Source of the DNA: an uncultured Acetatifactor sp.
Lineage (GTDB): Bacteria > Bacillota > Clostridia > Lachnospirales > Lachnospiraceae
Assembly: GCA_910579755.1 (NCBI GenBank)
Contig: CAJTVB010000022.1
Location: forward strand, 23,739 to 60,638
Direction of reading: 5' to 3'
Length of the DNA stretch: 36,900 nt
In this document: positions 1 to 6,809 of the stretch, in pieces
Layout: each line of letters opens with the position of its first letter
How positions within the stretch are numbered: the stretch's first letter is position 1
Notes under the pieces: model-generated
What the model was told of the DNA's origin: nothing
The model's input: the letters and a program-made list of their open reading frames with translations, nothing else
Databases searched by the model: none
Translations under genes and position numbers: made by a program

Positions 1-1083
1 ATTGTGGAGGGCAGACTGGCGGAGGGGCTTCAGATGTATCCGGCCACGGGCGAAATATACGGCGTGCCTCTGGAAACAGGAGAATTTCCCATAACGGTAC
101 GGGCGGATTACAGTAATCCTGATTTTCTGCCTTCTTACGCACAGCTGACACTGATCGTAAAGGATAATACGGATATAAATATCGGTACAGCTACGGATCC
201 GGGCTATGACATTATTCAGCCTGTGCCCAATATGAGTCTGAATGCTTTGCCTGGAAGCGAAAGCCAGGTTCTGATCTCCAAGGGAGAATATGCGGAGTTT
301 GTGGATCTGTATCTGGATGGAGAAAAATTGGTACAAGGAACGGATTACACCTCAGAAGCAGGCAGTACCAGGATCACCATATTGAATCAAACATTGACCA
401 GAAAGGGGACAGGGACTCATACGCTGGGAATTGAATTTCGCACCCAGGACTCTAACGAACTGAGACGTGCGGCACAAAATTTTGTAGTATCGGAGATTTC
501 CAATCCGGGTGGAAATGGCGGAAACGGTAATACTGGTGATAACGGAAATAGCGGCGGAAATGGAAACAACAATACCGGAAGCAATAATAATGGTAACAAT
601 GGGAGCAGTAATAGTGGAAATACCGGAAACAGCGGGAATAACGATAATTTTGGTAATGAAAGCAATAATGGAAAAGGTATTTCTGACATCAATCTTCCGG
701 CATCTGAAACGGATGAGATCACCATCATCATCTACACTGTAATGCCTGGCGATAACCTGAGAAAGATAGCTGTGAAGTTTTACAGCAGTGGTGATTATTG
801 GAGAAAAATTTATGCCGATAATGCCAGTCTGATCCGGAATCCCAATAGGATCTACGTCGGGCAGAGGCTGACCATCTATCTGACAAAGGACAAAGCATCC
901 ACAGAATCCGGTGAGTATGATAACACCTATCGAGTGGCTTCCGGAGATAACCTGTGGAAGATCGCTCAGAGGGTATACGGCGACGGAAGGCTTTGGAGAT
1001 GGATCTACGAGGCTAACAGAGCGGTGATCACTAATCCGGGGAAAATCCGCGGCGGAATGTTGCTGAAGATTCCTGCATTGTGA
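1..1083 (+). CDS. Secreted LysM-domain protein, 5' truncated by the window edge
   Basis: The reading frame is open from base 1, so the true start and any signal peptide lie upstream. The visible part starts with a beta-rich stretch resembling bacterial Ig-like (putative Ig) repeats (about 10-170), followed by an Asn/Gly/Ser-rich low-complexity linker (bases about 505-680). Two C-terminal LysM domains follow: the first opens YTVMPGDNLRKIA (about base 733) and the second YRVASGDNLWKIA (about base 927), each closing with a hydrophobic strand (LTIYL, LLKIPAL). LysM domains bind N-acetylglucosamine-containing glycans, so the protein probably sits on the cell wall through its C-terminus and displays the Ig-like part. 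No catalytic domain is visible. The linker codons are AAT/GGA-rich and could slip during replication. Function beyond wall binding is unknown. Confidence 0.85.
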   Translation: MVEGRLAEGLQMYPATGEIYGVPLETGEFPITVRADYSNPDFLPSYAQLTLIVKDNTDINIGTATDPGYDIIQPVPNMSLNALPGSESQVLISKGEYAEFVDLYLDGEKLVQGTDYTSEAGSTRITILNQTLTRKGTGTHTLGIEFRTQDSNELRRAAQNFVVSEISNPGGNGGNGNTGDNGNSGGNGNNNTGSNNNGNNGSSNSGNTGNSGNNDNFGNESNNGKGISDINLPASETDEITIIIYTVMPGDNLRKIAVKFYSSGDYWRKIYADNASLIRNPNRIYVGQRLTIYLTKDKASTESGEYDNTYRVASGDNLWKIAQRVYGDGRLWRWIYEANRAVITNPGKIRGGMLLKIPAL

Positions 1084-1176
1084 TTGTTTTGATAAAAGCA
1101 GTACTGCAAGCTTCATCAGGCACTGTATGAAGTGCTATAATGCATCTGGCGAAGGGCAGCAGAAGGTATTAAAGAA

Positions 1177-1220
1177 GGGAACGGATATCTCTGTACAAGA
1201 TATGCGGTATATCCGTTCCC
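1177..1220. terminator. Inverted repeat between convergent genes, possible terminator
   Basis: A perfect 12-bp stem (GGGAACGGATAT, 1177-1188, with ATATCCGTTCCC, 1209-1220) encloses a 20-nt loop. It lies between the convergent LysM and ATPase genes, where a shared terminator is expected. Neither side has a long T-run; the minus-strand exit reads TTCTTT. The stem is clear, the terminator role is inferred. Confidence 0.45.
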
Positions 1221-1249
1221 TGTGCGATATGATGCAGAAAACTGAACAC

Positions 1250-2590
1250 TCATAAAAACATTGCCATGTAAAGCGGCAGATGCCATATACCGTCTTTTTC
1301 CATGACGTCCTTTGGATAGAGAATATAGGAAGTTCCGATTTTCGAGGAAAACTTTTTCCTGAATTTATCGAGGGAGGAGTGAGAGCGGTAATTGCCGGAC
1401 TTCACTTCTATAGGAGATATCTTTCCTTTTTCGATAATCAGAAAATCGATCTCCATGTGGTTTTCACGACTGATATTATCATTCCGAGAGTAGAAGTAGA
1501 GTTTGTGGCCATTGCGGCGGAGCATCTGCGCCACAATATTTTCCATAATCATGCCCTCGTTAATATCAAGCTTATCAAAAAGTATGGCTTTATATAGTTC
1601 ATTATCTGTGAATGCAGTATCCATAAATGTGTGTGTGACAAGCAATCCGGTATCTGCCATATAGCACTTCTGAGTGGAATTATCCGCGCTGAGGGCCAGA
1701 CCCGCATTGGGATCTGTGGCATTAAGGCATATGTTTGTTACCATAGCTTCATTCAGCCAAATAAAGGAATCTTCATAGGAATGGAAGCGGGCGTTTTTGT
1801 TAAGTGAGGAAAGCTTATACTTCTTTTCCTTTTTGGAAAGCTGACCGGGAATACCGTCAAAAACAGCGTAAACCTTTTCCTCGTATCCTCCGGCAAATTT
1901 AGATACATCGTCCCGGTAAAGGTGCAGAATTCTGCGTTTGGCTTCATCAGAGGCGGCGAAGTTTTTTTCATTCTGATAGGCAAGTACTGACTGCGGCATT
2001 CCGCCTACCAGAACATATTGTCGAAAATCATTCATGATCTTGCGGTGAAGAGCTTGCCCAAGGGGAGTTTTAGTCTCAAAGCATTTGCGGATCAGAGGTA
2101 TAGTTGTTTCGTCACCTAGAGCCCATAGAAACTCTTCAAAATCCATGGGGAACATTTCTTTGTGTTCCTCTTCTGAGGGTATTATGATATTCTCAGTGTT
2201 CTTTTTTAAACGAATGAGAGATCCTGTTTCAAGAAAGTCATATCGGCCATCGGCAACCAGGTACTTAATTAGCTGTCTTGCTCTTGGAAATTGCTGCACT
2301 TCGTCAAAGACGATCAGTGATTCACGCTTGTGAAGCACAGTGGAGTAAAATACAGACAGTTTTGCAAACAATAAATCAAGATCATAGCTTTCGTGGATGA
2401 AGAGATCACAGATATCCTGTGGCGCATTACCGAAATCAATTATAATGTGGCTCTTGTATTCCTGCCTGGCAAATAATTCTGCAATATAGCTTTTGCCGAC
2501 ACGGCGGGCTCCATCAATCAAAAGTGCAGTCTGTCCATTGCTTTTGCGTTTCCAATCAAGCAATTCACCGTAAATTTTTCTTTTCAGCAT
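1250..2590 (-). CDS. DUF4143-type AAA ATPase (AAA_14 family)
   Basis: This 446-residue protein has the N-terminal ATPase pattern of the AAA_14/DUF4143 family: a Walker A loop GARRVGKS near residue 28 and a Walker B-like strand LIVFDEVQQFPRA. The C-terminal part carries EIDFLI and PIEVKSG, the PD-(D/E)XK nuclease-like signature that closes DUF4143 proteins. Members are widespread in anaerobes and often multicopy; their physiological role is not established. The start is at 2590 because AGGAGGG sits 8 bp upstream; the frame runs 20 codons further upstream without a ribosome binding site. A promoter (2702-2730) and three spaced repeats lie upstream, giving a leader of about 105 nt. The gene is monocistronic and faces the LysM gene. 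Confidence 0.88.
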   Translation of the reverse strand: MLKRKIYGELLDWKRKSNGQTALLIDGARRVGKSYIAELFARQEYKSHIIIDFGNAPQDICDLFIHESYDLDLLFAKLSVFYSTVLHKRESLIVFDEVQQFPRARQLIKYLVADGRYDFLETGSLIRLKKNTENIIIPSEEEHKEMFPMDFEEFLWALGDETTIPLIRKCFETKTPLGQALHRKIMNDFRQYVLVGGMPQSVLAYQNEKNFAASDEAKRRILHLYRDDVSKFAGGYEEKVYAVFDGIPGQLSKKEKKYKLSSLNKNARFHSYEDSFIWLNEAMVTNICLNATDPNAGLALSADNSTQKCYMADTGLLVTHTFMDTAFTDNELYKAILFDKLDINEGMIMENIVAQMLRRNGHKLYFYSRNDNISRENHMEIDFLIIEKGKISPIEVKSGNYRSHSSLDKFRKKFSSKIGTSYILYPKDVMEKDGIWHLPLYMAMFL

Positions 2591-2701
2591 AGGATGGTCC
2601 CTCCTGGTATTAATATGGTTTTTGTGAGCCTTTCTAAAGCAAGAATGCAATAGTGATAAAGAAATCGGCGGTTTGTAAGTATTAACAGGTTTGTGCTTGT
2701 A

Positions 2702-2730
2702 AATATACTATAATTTTTACGAAAAAGCAA
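2702..2730 (-). promoter_or_regulatory. Sigma-A type promoter of the DUF4143 ATPase gene
   Basis: On the minus strand TTGCTT (2725-2730) and TATATT (2702-2707) are separated by exactly 17 bp. The -35 box is embedded in the first of three direct repeats (2719-2729), so a protein bound to the repeats would touch the polymerase site. Confidence 0.55.
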
Positions 2731-2795
2731 GAACACAAACTGCATAGAATGACGAAAAAGCAAATAAAATCGACGATATTTAAAACGAAAAAGCA
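2719..2795. repeat. Three 11-bp direct repeats at exact 33-bp spacing
   Basis: ACGAAAAAGCA occurs at 2719-2729, 2752-2762 and 2785-2795. The start-to-start distance is 33 bp both times, about three helical turns, with unrelated 22-bp spacers. No copy is visible one period further on either side. The array overlaps and lies upstream of the ATPase promoter on the minus strand, so a regulator-binding array is the simplest reading. Repeats are too short for CRISPR. Confidence 0.6.
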
Positions 2796-2896
2796 TTAAT
2801 ATGCGATCAGCCGGTCTATTCCGGATGCTATAGAGGTGAAACGCAACAGCCGTCCAAAGGCAAAAAGACCAGCAGGCCGGCCCGAGTACATTTATG

Positions 2897-2922
2897 CCGG
2901 CATCAGGTGGCACTGATGCCGG
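2897..2922. repeat. Hairpin, diverged copy of the one at 4408-4437
   Basis: CCGGCATCAG (2897-2906) pairs with CTGATGCCGG (2913-2922) across the loop GTGGCA. The hairpin at 4408-4437 has the same loop and a stem differing by a compensatory T:A to C:G change, so pairing appears to have been kept in both copies. Confidence 0.65.
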
Positions 2923-2937
2923 AGATAGGGCATTAGG

Positions 2938-3060
2938 TCATGAATTCTGTCCCGGGCTGCGAAGCTTTTCCAGAAGTAAAAGTCCATAAACTAAAAGGCT
3001 CTGTTTTTTCAGAAAGATGCTCCAACAGGTGCGGAAGCCGGCTGATCGTATAGCATCTGA
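2938..3060 (-). pseudogene. Remnant of the XRE regulator C-terminus
   Basis: Read on the minus strand this stretch ends in LLLLEKLRSPGQNS and a stop, nearly identical to the end of the intact regulator at 4451-4813 (LILLEKLRSPGQDS). Nucleotide similarity runs from the shared hairpin through about 3058. The remnant lacks 2 bp relative to the intact gene in the codons just before this tail, so the frame is broken, and the whole helix-turn-helix half is absent. It is a partial duplicate on the other side of the Rpn nuclease gene, in the same orientation. Confidence 0.7.
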
Positions 3061-3114
3061 TGGTTATTTTTCACAAGGTTATTCCGAGAGGTGTTTTTCC
3101 ACCGTATTTTTTTC

Positions 3115-3142
3115 TTGACAGATCGTTTTTAAAGTATATAAT
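3115..3142 (+). promoter_or_regulatory. Consensus promoter of the structured leader and Rpn gene
   Basis: TTGACA (3115-3120) and TATAAT (3137-3142) are both perfect sigma-A boxes with a 16-bp spacer. Transcription should start near 3149, almost 290 nt before the nuclease start codon. Confidence 0.75.
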
Positions 3143-3148
3143 AGGTAT

Positions 3149-3340
3149 ATCAGGAGTAATCATCGAACTGTGCGATCTGCACATTCAGGCATGATCTGCC
3201 GTATACTCAGAATATAATAACCTTATTTGATGGAATATTAGCGAGAGTTTATTCCCGCGAGCAATGAGGAAAATAGCCATGCTTGCATGGGTATTTGACG
3301 AATGCCGCGAGGGTCAATACCAAGGGGCATGTTTTTTTTA
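3149..3340 (+). ncRNA. Candidate structured leader RNA or independent small RNA
   Basis: About 190 nt lie between a perfect promoter and a hairpin followed by eight T residues. Near the 5' end GAGTA and TACTC can close a three-way junction holding two small hairpins, TGTGC/GCACA and GGCA/TGCC, whose loops both include GATC. Further down is CCATG-CTTG-CATGG (3277-3290) with a stable CUUG-type tetraloop. GGTATTTGAC (3290-3299) can pair with GTCAATACC (3313-3321), which excludes part of the terminator stem, so alternative terminator and antiterminator folds are possible. I do not recognise a known riboswitch, T-box or 6S signature. The fold is inferred by eye. Confidence 0.45.
3302..3339 (+). 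terminator. Intrinsic terminator in the Rpn leader
   Basis: ATGCC (3302-3306) pairs with GGCAT (3326-3330), with an inner GGT/ACC stem, followed by T8 (3332-3339). It lies upstream of the nuclease start, so it either ends a separate RNA or attenuates the nuclease. Confidence 0.55.
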
Positions 3341-3435
3341 TAAAATCCGTGATTTAGTGAGCGTGATTATGCTTGAAAAACTATGAAAACGTGTTGAGTA
3401 AATCCTTTGGAAATGATAAAATCAGAAAGAGAGGT

Positions 3436-4398
3436 ATGAATGTGGAGGAGGGAAAAACAACTGCAAGACCTTACGATGATGTATTCCGCACATTGCTGAA
3501 CGATTGCAGCAGTCTGATTATCCCGGTTATTAATGAAGTGTTCAGGGAAGACTATTCCGGAAAGGAGAGAATCGTCTTCCCTGAACACTTCATGAATCGA
3601 CAGGACGGAATAGAGGGCGAACGGGTTACAGATACCTGTTTTAAAATATTGGGCAGGGAGATCAGGAAATACCATTTGGAGTGTCAGAGCAGTGCGGACA
3701 GCAGTATGCTGGTTAGATTTTTTGAATATGACACTCAGATTGCCCTTGACGAGGGGGAGTTGAGCGAAAATGTTCTTACAGTGACATTTCCACATTCGGC
3801 TGTACTTTTTTTGAGATGCGGCGCGTCCACGCCGGATAAATTGAAAATAAGAATGGTAACACCCGGAGGAAATCTGGAATATGGTGTTCTCGTAATGAAA
3901 TTGAGGCAGTTTACGCTGGACGAAATTTTTAATAAAAATCTGTTGTTTCTGATTCCGTTCCACATCTTCTCCCATGAAGACAGATTTGCAACATATGAAC
4001 AGGACAAAGCGCAACGCAGATTGTTGGAAAAAGAATATGAGATGGTTAGGGAAGAATTGGAAGAGCGCTTAGAACAAAGGGTTATCAGTGAATATGTCAA
4101 ATGTACAATTATTGATATGTCAAACAGGGTGCTTGAGCATATTGCACGGAAGTATGAGCTGGTCAGAAAGGGAGTGAAGGAAGTTATGGGCGGAAAGGTT
4201 CTGGATTATGAGGCAAAAACCATACTGAATGAAGGTATGAAAAGAGGAATGGAAAAAGGTATAGAGAAAGGAATGGAAAAAGGCATCAGGGGAACGGTTT
4301 CCATATTGAAGAATTTAGGTATTCCTACACAGACAATTTTGAGCGAGATTCAGGAGCAGTATAATCTGAGTCCGGAGGCTTCCAGAGAGTATCTGTAA
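3436..4398 (+). CDS. Rpn-family PD-(D/E)XK nuclease / putative transposase
   Basis: The protein (320 residues from this start) opens with the family pattern ARPYDDVFRTLLND and has a PD-(D/E)XK core with VTDTCFKI and YHLECQS supplying the acidic residue and the ExQ pair. The rest matches PF12784 (PD-(D/E)XK nuclease family transposase), including a charged helix (about 195-225) and C-terminal GMEKGIEKGMEKG repeats. Related E. coli Rpn proteins are DNA nucleases that promote RecA-independent recombination; some are linked to phage defence. The frame continues upstream to a TTG at 3373, but ATG 3436 follows purine-rich AGAAAGAGAGG and matches the usual family N-terminus. The ribosome site is close to the ATG, so the start is only moderately certain. 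Diverged hairpin copies lie on either side. Confidence 0.85.
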   Translation: MNVEEGKTTARPYDDVFRTLLNDCSSLIIPVINEVFREDYSGKERIVFPEHFMNRQDGIEGERVTDTCFKILGREIRKYHLECQSSADSSMLVRFFEYDTQIALDEGELSENVLTVTFPHSAVLFLRCGASTPDKLKIRMVTPGGNLEYGVLVMKLRQFTLDEIFNKNLLFLIPFHIFSHEDRFATYEQDKAQRRLLEKEYEMVREELEERLEQRVISEYVKCTIIDMSNRVLEHIARKYELVRKGVKEVMGGKVLDYEAKTILNEGMKRGMEKGIEKGMEKGIRGTVSILKNLGIPTQTILSEIQEQYNLSPEASREYL

Positions 4399-4407
4399 CA
4401 ATTGTTG

Positions 4408-4437
4408 TTCCGGCACCAGGTGGCACTGGTGCCGGAA
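4408..4437. terminator. Hairpin between convergent Rpn and XRE genes
   Basis: TTCCGGCACCAG (4408-4419) pairs perfectly with CTGGTGCCGGAA (4426-4437) across GTGGCA. It starts 10 bp after the Rpn stop and ends 13 bp before the XRE stop, a typical place for a bidirectional terminator, but no T-run follows on the plus strand. It is the second copy of the hairpin at 2897-2922. Confidence 0.5.
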
Positions 4438-4450
4438 ATAGGGCATTAGG

Positions 4451-4813
4451 TCATGAATCCTGACCCGGGCTGCGAAGCTTTTCCAGAAGTATGAGTCCAT
4501 AGGCAAAAAAGGCTTTATCCTTTTCAGAAAGATGTTCTAACAGGTGCAGAAGCCGGTCAATCGTATACCGTCCGCTGATCGTCTGGGAGGCAATATCTGA
4601 TAAATAAGGATAACTGGTGCGGCCCAGCAGATAATCGACAGAGACTTCATAGAAGTCCGCCAGCTTGACCAGGGTATCCAGATCGGGGCAGTGAGTGCCG
4701 GACTCGTAATTAGATATGGTGCCCACAGAGCAGTGGAGATAAGATGACAGTTGTTTTTGCCCCATGCCCTTTTTATGCCGGAGCTGCTTTAGTGTTTCTG
4801 AAAAATGGCTCAT
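4451..4813 (-). CDS. XRE-family transcriptional regulator
   Basis: This 120-residue protein has an N-terminal helix-turn-helix of the Cro/C1 type (about residues 6-62: LKQLRHKKGMGQKQLSSYL, then VGTISNYESG and LVKLADFYEVSVDYLLGR). A short helical C-terminal tail follows. AAAGGAGG 8 bp before the ATG fixes the start. It converges on the Rpn gene, and its last 40 codons are duplicated in decayed form at 2938-3060. CTATG and CATAG, separated by 7 bp within 50 bp upstream of the start, might be an autoregulatory site; this is weak. Targets are unknown. Confidence 0.9.
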   Translation of the reverse strand: MSHFSETLKQLRHKKGMGQKQLSSYLHCSVGTISNYESGTHCPDLDTLVKLADFYEVSVDYLLGRTSYPYLSDIASQTISGRYTIDRLLHLLEHLSEKDKAFFAYGLILLEKLRSPGQDS

Positions 4814-4905
4814 GCTAATTTCCTCCTTTGAGTTTTGTACTATGAGGATACCATAGGATGCTGTGTTAAGTAATAAAAAAGCAGATATTTGCGTCTTTCA
4901 AAAGC

Positions 4906-4943
4906 GTCTGCAGATACAGACAGCTAAATAACCGGCTGCAGAC
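4906..4943 (-). terminator. Possible terminator of the ABC permease/ATPase operon
   Basis: GTCTGCAG (4906-4913) and CTGCAGAC (4936-4943) form a perfect 8-bp stem with a 22-nt loop. In the minus direction GCTTTT follows the stem. It lies about 75 bp beyond the permease stop. Confidence 0.3.
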
Positions 4944-5017
4944 AGGAGAAGAGAATCAAAGAAAGATTTTTGACGGATATGTAAGGCCTTCCGGCATATG
5001 CCTTTGGGCCCTTAGTG

Positions 5018-5833
5018 CTACATTTTAAAGGTTTTCTTAAGTCTGTGCTCGATAAACTGAATAGACTGATAAAACAGCAGGGCGATGATACACAGGATGA
5101 TAATGCTTGTGATCACCATATCCAGCTGGAAAACCTGGGAACCATATATGATCAGATATCCCAGGCCTCGCCTGGCGGCAAGGAATTCACCGATGATTAC
5201 GCCTACCAGAGCCAGACCGATATTGACTTTGGCGGTGCTGAGCAGGATAGGAACAGAGCCGGGCAGCACTACCTTGAAAAAAGCGTCTTGCTTTCTGCCG
5301 CCCAGCGTGTAGATCAGAGTGATTTTTTCCGGATCTACCTGCTGAAAGCCGGTATAAAAGCTGATAATGGAGCCGAAAACAGCCACGGAGATTCCGGCTA
5401 CGATGATGGTTTTTGCCCCGGTGCCCAGCCATACGATAAAGAGCGGGGCCAGAGCTGACTTGGGCAGACTGTTGAGTACCACCAGGTATGGCTCGAAGAT
5501 CTCGGACAGCTTTGGTGAATACCATAACAATGTGGAACAGACCAGGCTGAACAGGATCACCAGAAGAAAGCTGACTATGGTCTCAAACAGTGTGATGCCG
5601 ATGTGTGAGAGCAGAGCTTTGTTGCAGAGCAGGTCTGCAAAGCAGGCAGCTACGCGGCTGGGGCTGGAGAAAAAGAAGCTGTCGATCCAGCCCAGGGCGG
5701 CGCTGACCTCCCACAAAGCCAGAAACAGTATAAAAATCAAGGTGCGCCAGGAGGTGATCTGATGATGGTGCCTTCTGTGCTGTCTCATAAATTCTTCTTG
5801 CTTTGTCAATTCTTTTTTCGGACTATTTTTCAT
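5018..5833 (-). CDS. ABC transporter permease, SsuC/TauC/ThiX type
   Basis: This 271-residue membrane protein has about six hydrophobic segments and the inner-membrane component signature of binding-protein-dependent importers (SNPKSALAPLFIVWLG-like region, here LNSLPKSALAPLFIVWLG, then the EAA loop PEKITLIYTLGGRKQDAFFKVVLP). It belongs to the sulfonate, taurine, nitrate or thiamine-precursor permease group (BPD_transp_1). Its start overlaps the ATPase gene by 11 bp and uses GGGAGG inside that gene's end, so the two are translationally coupled. A cytosolic N-terminus rich in Lys, Arg and His precedes the first membrane helix. No substrate-binding protein lies nearby, so the substrate cannot be named. 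Confidence 0.88.
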   Translation of the reverse strand: MKNSPKKELTKQEEFMRQHRRHHHQITSWRTLIFILFLALWEVSAALGWIDSFFFSSPSRVAACFADLLCNKALLSHIGITLFETIVSFLLVILFSLVCSTLLWYSPKLSEIFEPYLVVLNSLPKSALAPLFIVWLGTGAKTIIVAGISVAVFGSIISFYTGFQQVDPEKITLIYTLGGRKQDAFFKVVLPGSVPILLSTAKVNIGLALVGVIIGEFLAARRGLGYLIIYGSQVFQLDMVITSIIILCIIALLFYQSIQFIEHRLKKTFKM

Positions 5834-6590
5834 GTGTCATATCCTCCCAAAGCCTGTTAAAGTATTGCTGAAACTCCGGTGCATTTCTGGCGGCCAGGGG
5901 CGTGTCCTCCTGCAGTGTCAGCTTGACGGAGACCTCTTTTTTTACTGTTGCAGGACGTCCTGAGAGAACGATGATCCTGTCTGCCAGGCTGATTGCTTCG
6001 GACAGATCGTGGGTAATAATGATCATGGTTTTTCCGGCAGCTCGTATGAGTCGGCAGATGTCCGCGGAGACCATCAGCCTGGTTTGATAATCCAGGGCGC
6101 TGAAGGGTTCATCCAGCAGGAGCAGCTGAGGCTCCAGGGCTAAAGTGCGGATCAGGGCGGCGCGCTGCTTCATGCCTCCTGACAGCTCGCTGGGCCGTTT
6201 GTCACGAAATTTATCTAATCCATACTCTGTCAGGAGGCGGTCTACTTTTTGGAGCCGGTCAGGAGTCAGCATATGATGCAGCTCCAGACCCAGAGTCACA
6301 TTTCGGTAGACGGTACGCCATTCAAACAGGTGATCCCGCTGAAGCATATATCCCACCTTGGGATATTGGAGGCTGCCGTCGGGATTGTTGAACAGGATCG
6401 TTCCGCTCTCCGGGGGCAGGAGGCCTGCAATGATGGACAGAAGAGTGGATTTCCCACAGCCGCTTGGGCCTACGATGGCGATAAATTCGCCCTCACGGAC
6501 ACCGAAGGAGATATCCTTTAAAGCCCGGGTCTCTCCGTTCAGACTATGGTAGGAATAGCTGATATTTTTTAATTCCAGAATGTTTGCCAT
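5823..6590 (-). CDS. ABC transporter ATPase, SsuB/TauB type
   Basis: This 255-residue protein has Walker A GPSGCGKST (41-49), Q-loop MLQRDHLFEW, signature LSGGMKQRAALIRTL, Walker B LLLLDEPFSALD and the switch histidine in IIITHDLSEA. It energises the permease encoded immediately downstream. The Q-loop spacing and the ARNAPEF-like tail fit the nitrate/sulfonate/taurine ATPase family. The ribosome binding site is poor (GGGAATGG). A 6-bp hairpin, AAGTCC/GGACTT (6605-6622), lies 15 bp upstream of the start and could be an operator or affect translation. The operon diverges from argH. Confidence 0.92.
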   Translation of the reverse strand: MANILELKNISYSYHSLNGETRALKDISFGVREGEFIAIVGPSGCGKSTLLSIIAGLLPPESGTILFNNPDGSLQYPKVGYMLQRDHLFEWRTVYRNVTLGLELHHMLTPDRLQKVDRLLTEYGLDKFRDKRPSELSGGMKQRAALIRTLALEPQLLLLDEPFSALDYQTRLMVSADICRLIRAAGKTMIIITHDLSEAISLADRIIVLSGRPATVKKEVSVKLTLQEDTPLAARNAPEFQQYFNRLWEDMTHEK

Positions 6591-6604
6591 AAAGTGCCAT
6601 TCCC

Positions 6605-6622
6605 AAGTCCGGTTTTGGACTT
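6605..6622. promoter_or_regulatory. Small inverted repeat upstream of the ABC ATPase
   Basis: AAGTCC (6605-6610) and GGACTT (6617-6622) flank GGTTTT in the leader of the minus-strand ABC operon, within the intergenic region shared with argH. It could bind a regulator or fold in the mRNA. Confidence 0.3.
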
Positions 6623-6682
6623 TGTTTTCCTTAATATTGATTTATAAATAGGATATGACAGCACGGCAAAAGAGGTTACATC

Positions 6683-6711
6683 TTGCACAAAGGCGCGGTT
6701 TGTGGTATCAT
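6683..6711 (+). promoter_or_regulatory. Promoter of argH
   Basis: TTGCAC (6683-6688) and TATCAT (6706-6711) are separated by 17 bp; the start codon is about 100 bp downstream. No ARG-box-like palindrome was identified with confidence. Confidence 0.6.
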
Positions 6712-6809
6712 TTGCTTCAAGTGTGAGTTCGTTTGACAGATGATGTGTAAGATCATTTGGACAGCGGAAGTTTACAGGAAGATTATGATAAAGTGAAACG
6801 GAGAAAAAT

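Larger units (their letters stand above)
2591..3435. other. Long non-coding stretch between the ATPase and the Rpn nuclease
   Basis: These 845 bases hold no credible gene. In order they contain the ATPase leader and promoter, the 33-bp-spaced repeats, one arm of an 11-bp inverted repeat (CGATCAGCCGG at 2808-2818, mirrored at 3047-3057), a hairpin (2897-2922), a decayed copy of the downstream regulator's tail (2938-3060), a strong plus-strand promoter (3115-3142) and a structured leader ending in a terminator (3302-3339). Confidence 0.7.

Noticed and set aside
2719..2795. CRISPR array
   Set aside because: Repeats are only 11 bp, with three copies and 22-bp spacers, and no cas genes are present.
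3149..3340. T-box, c-di-GMP riboswitch or 6S RNA
   Set aside because: The T-box sequence near AGGGTGG, the GEMM core and a single long 6S-type hairpin are not present. It is kept as an unclassified structured leader.
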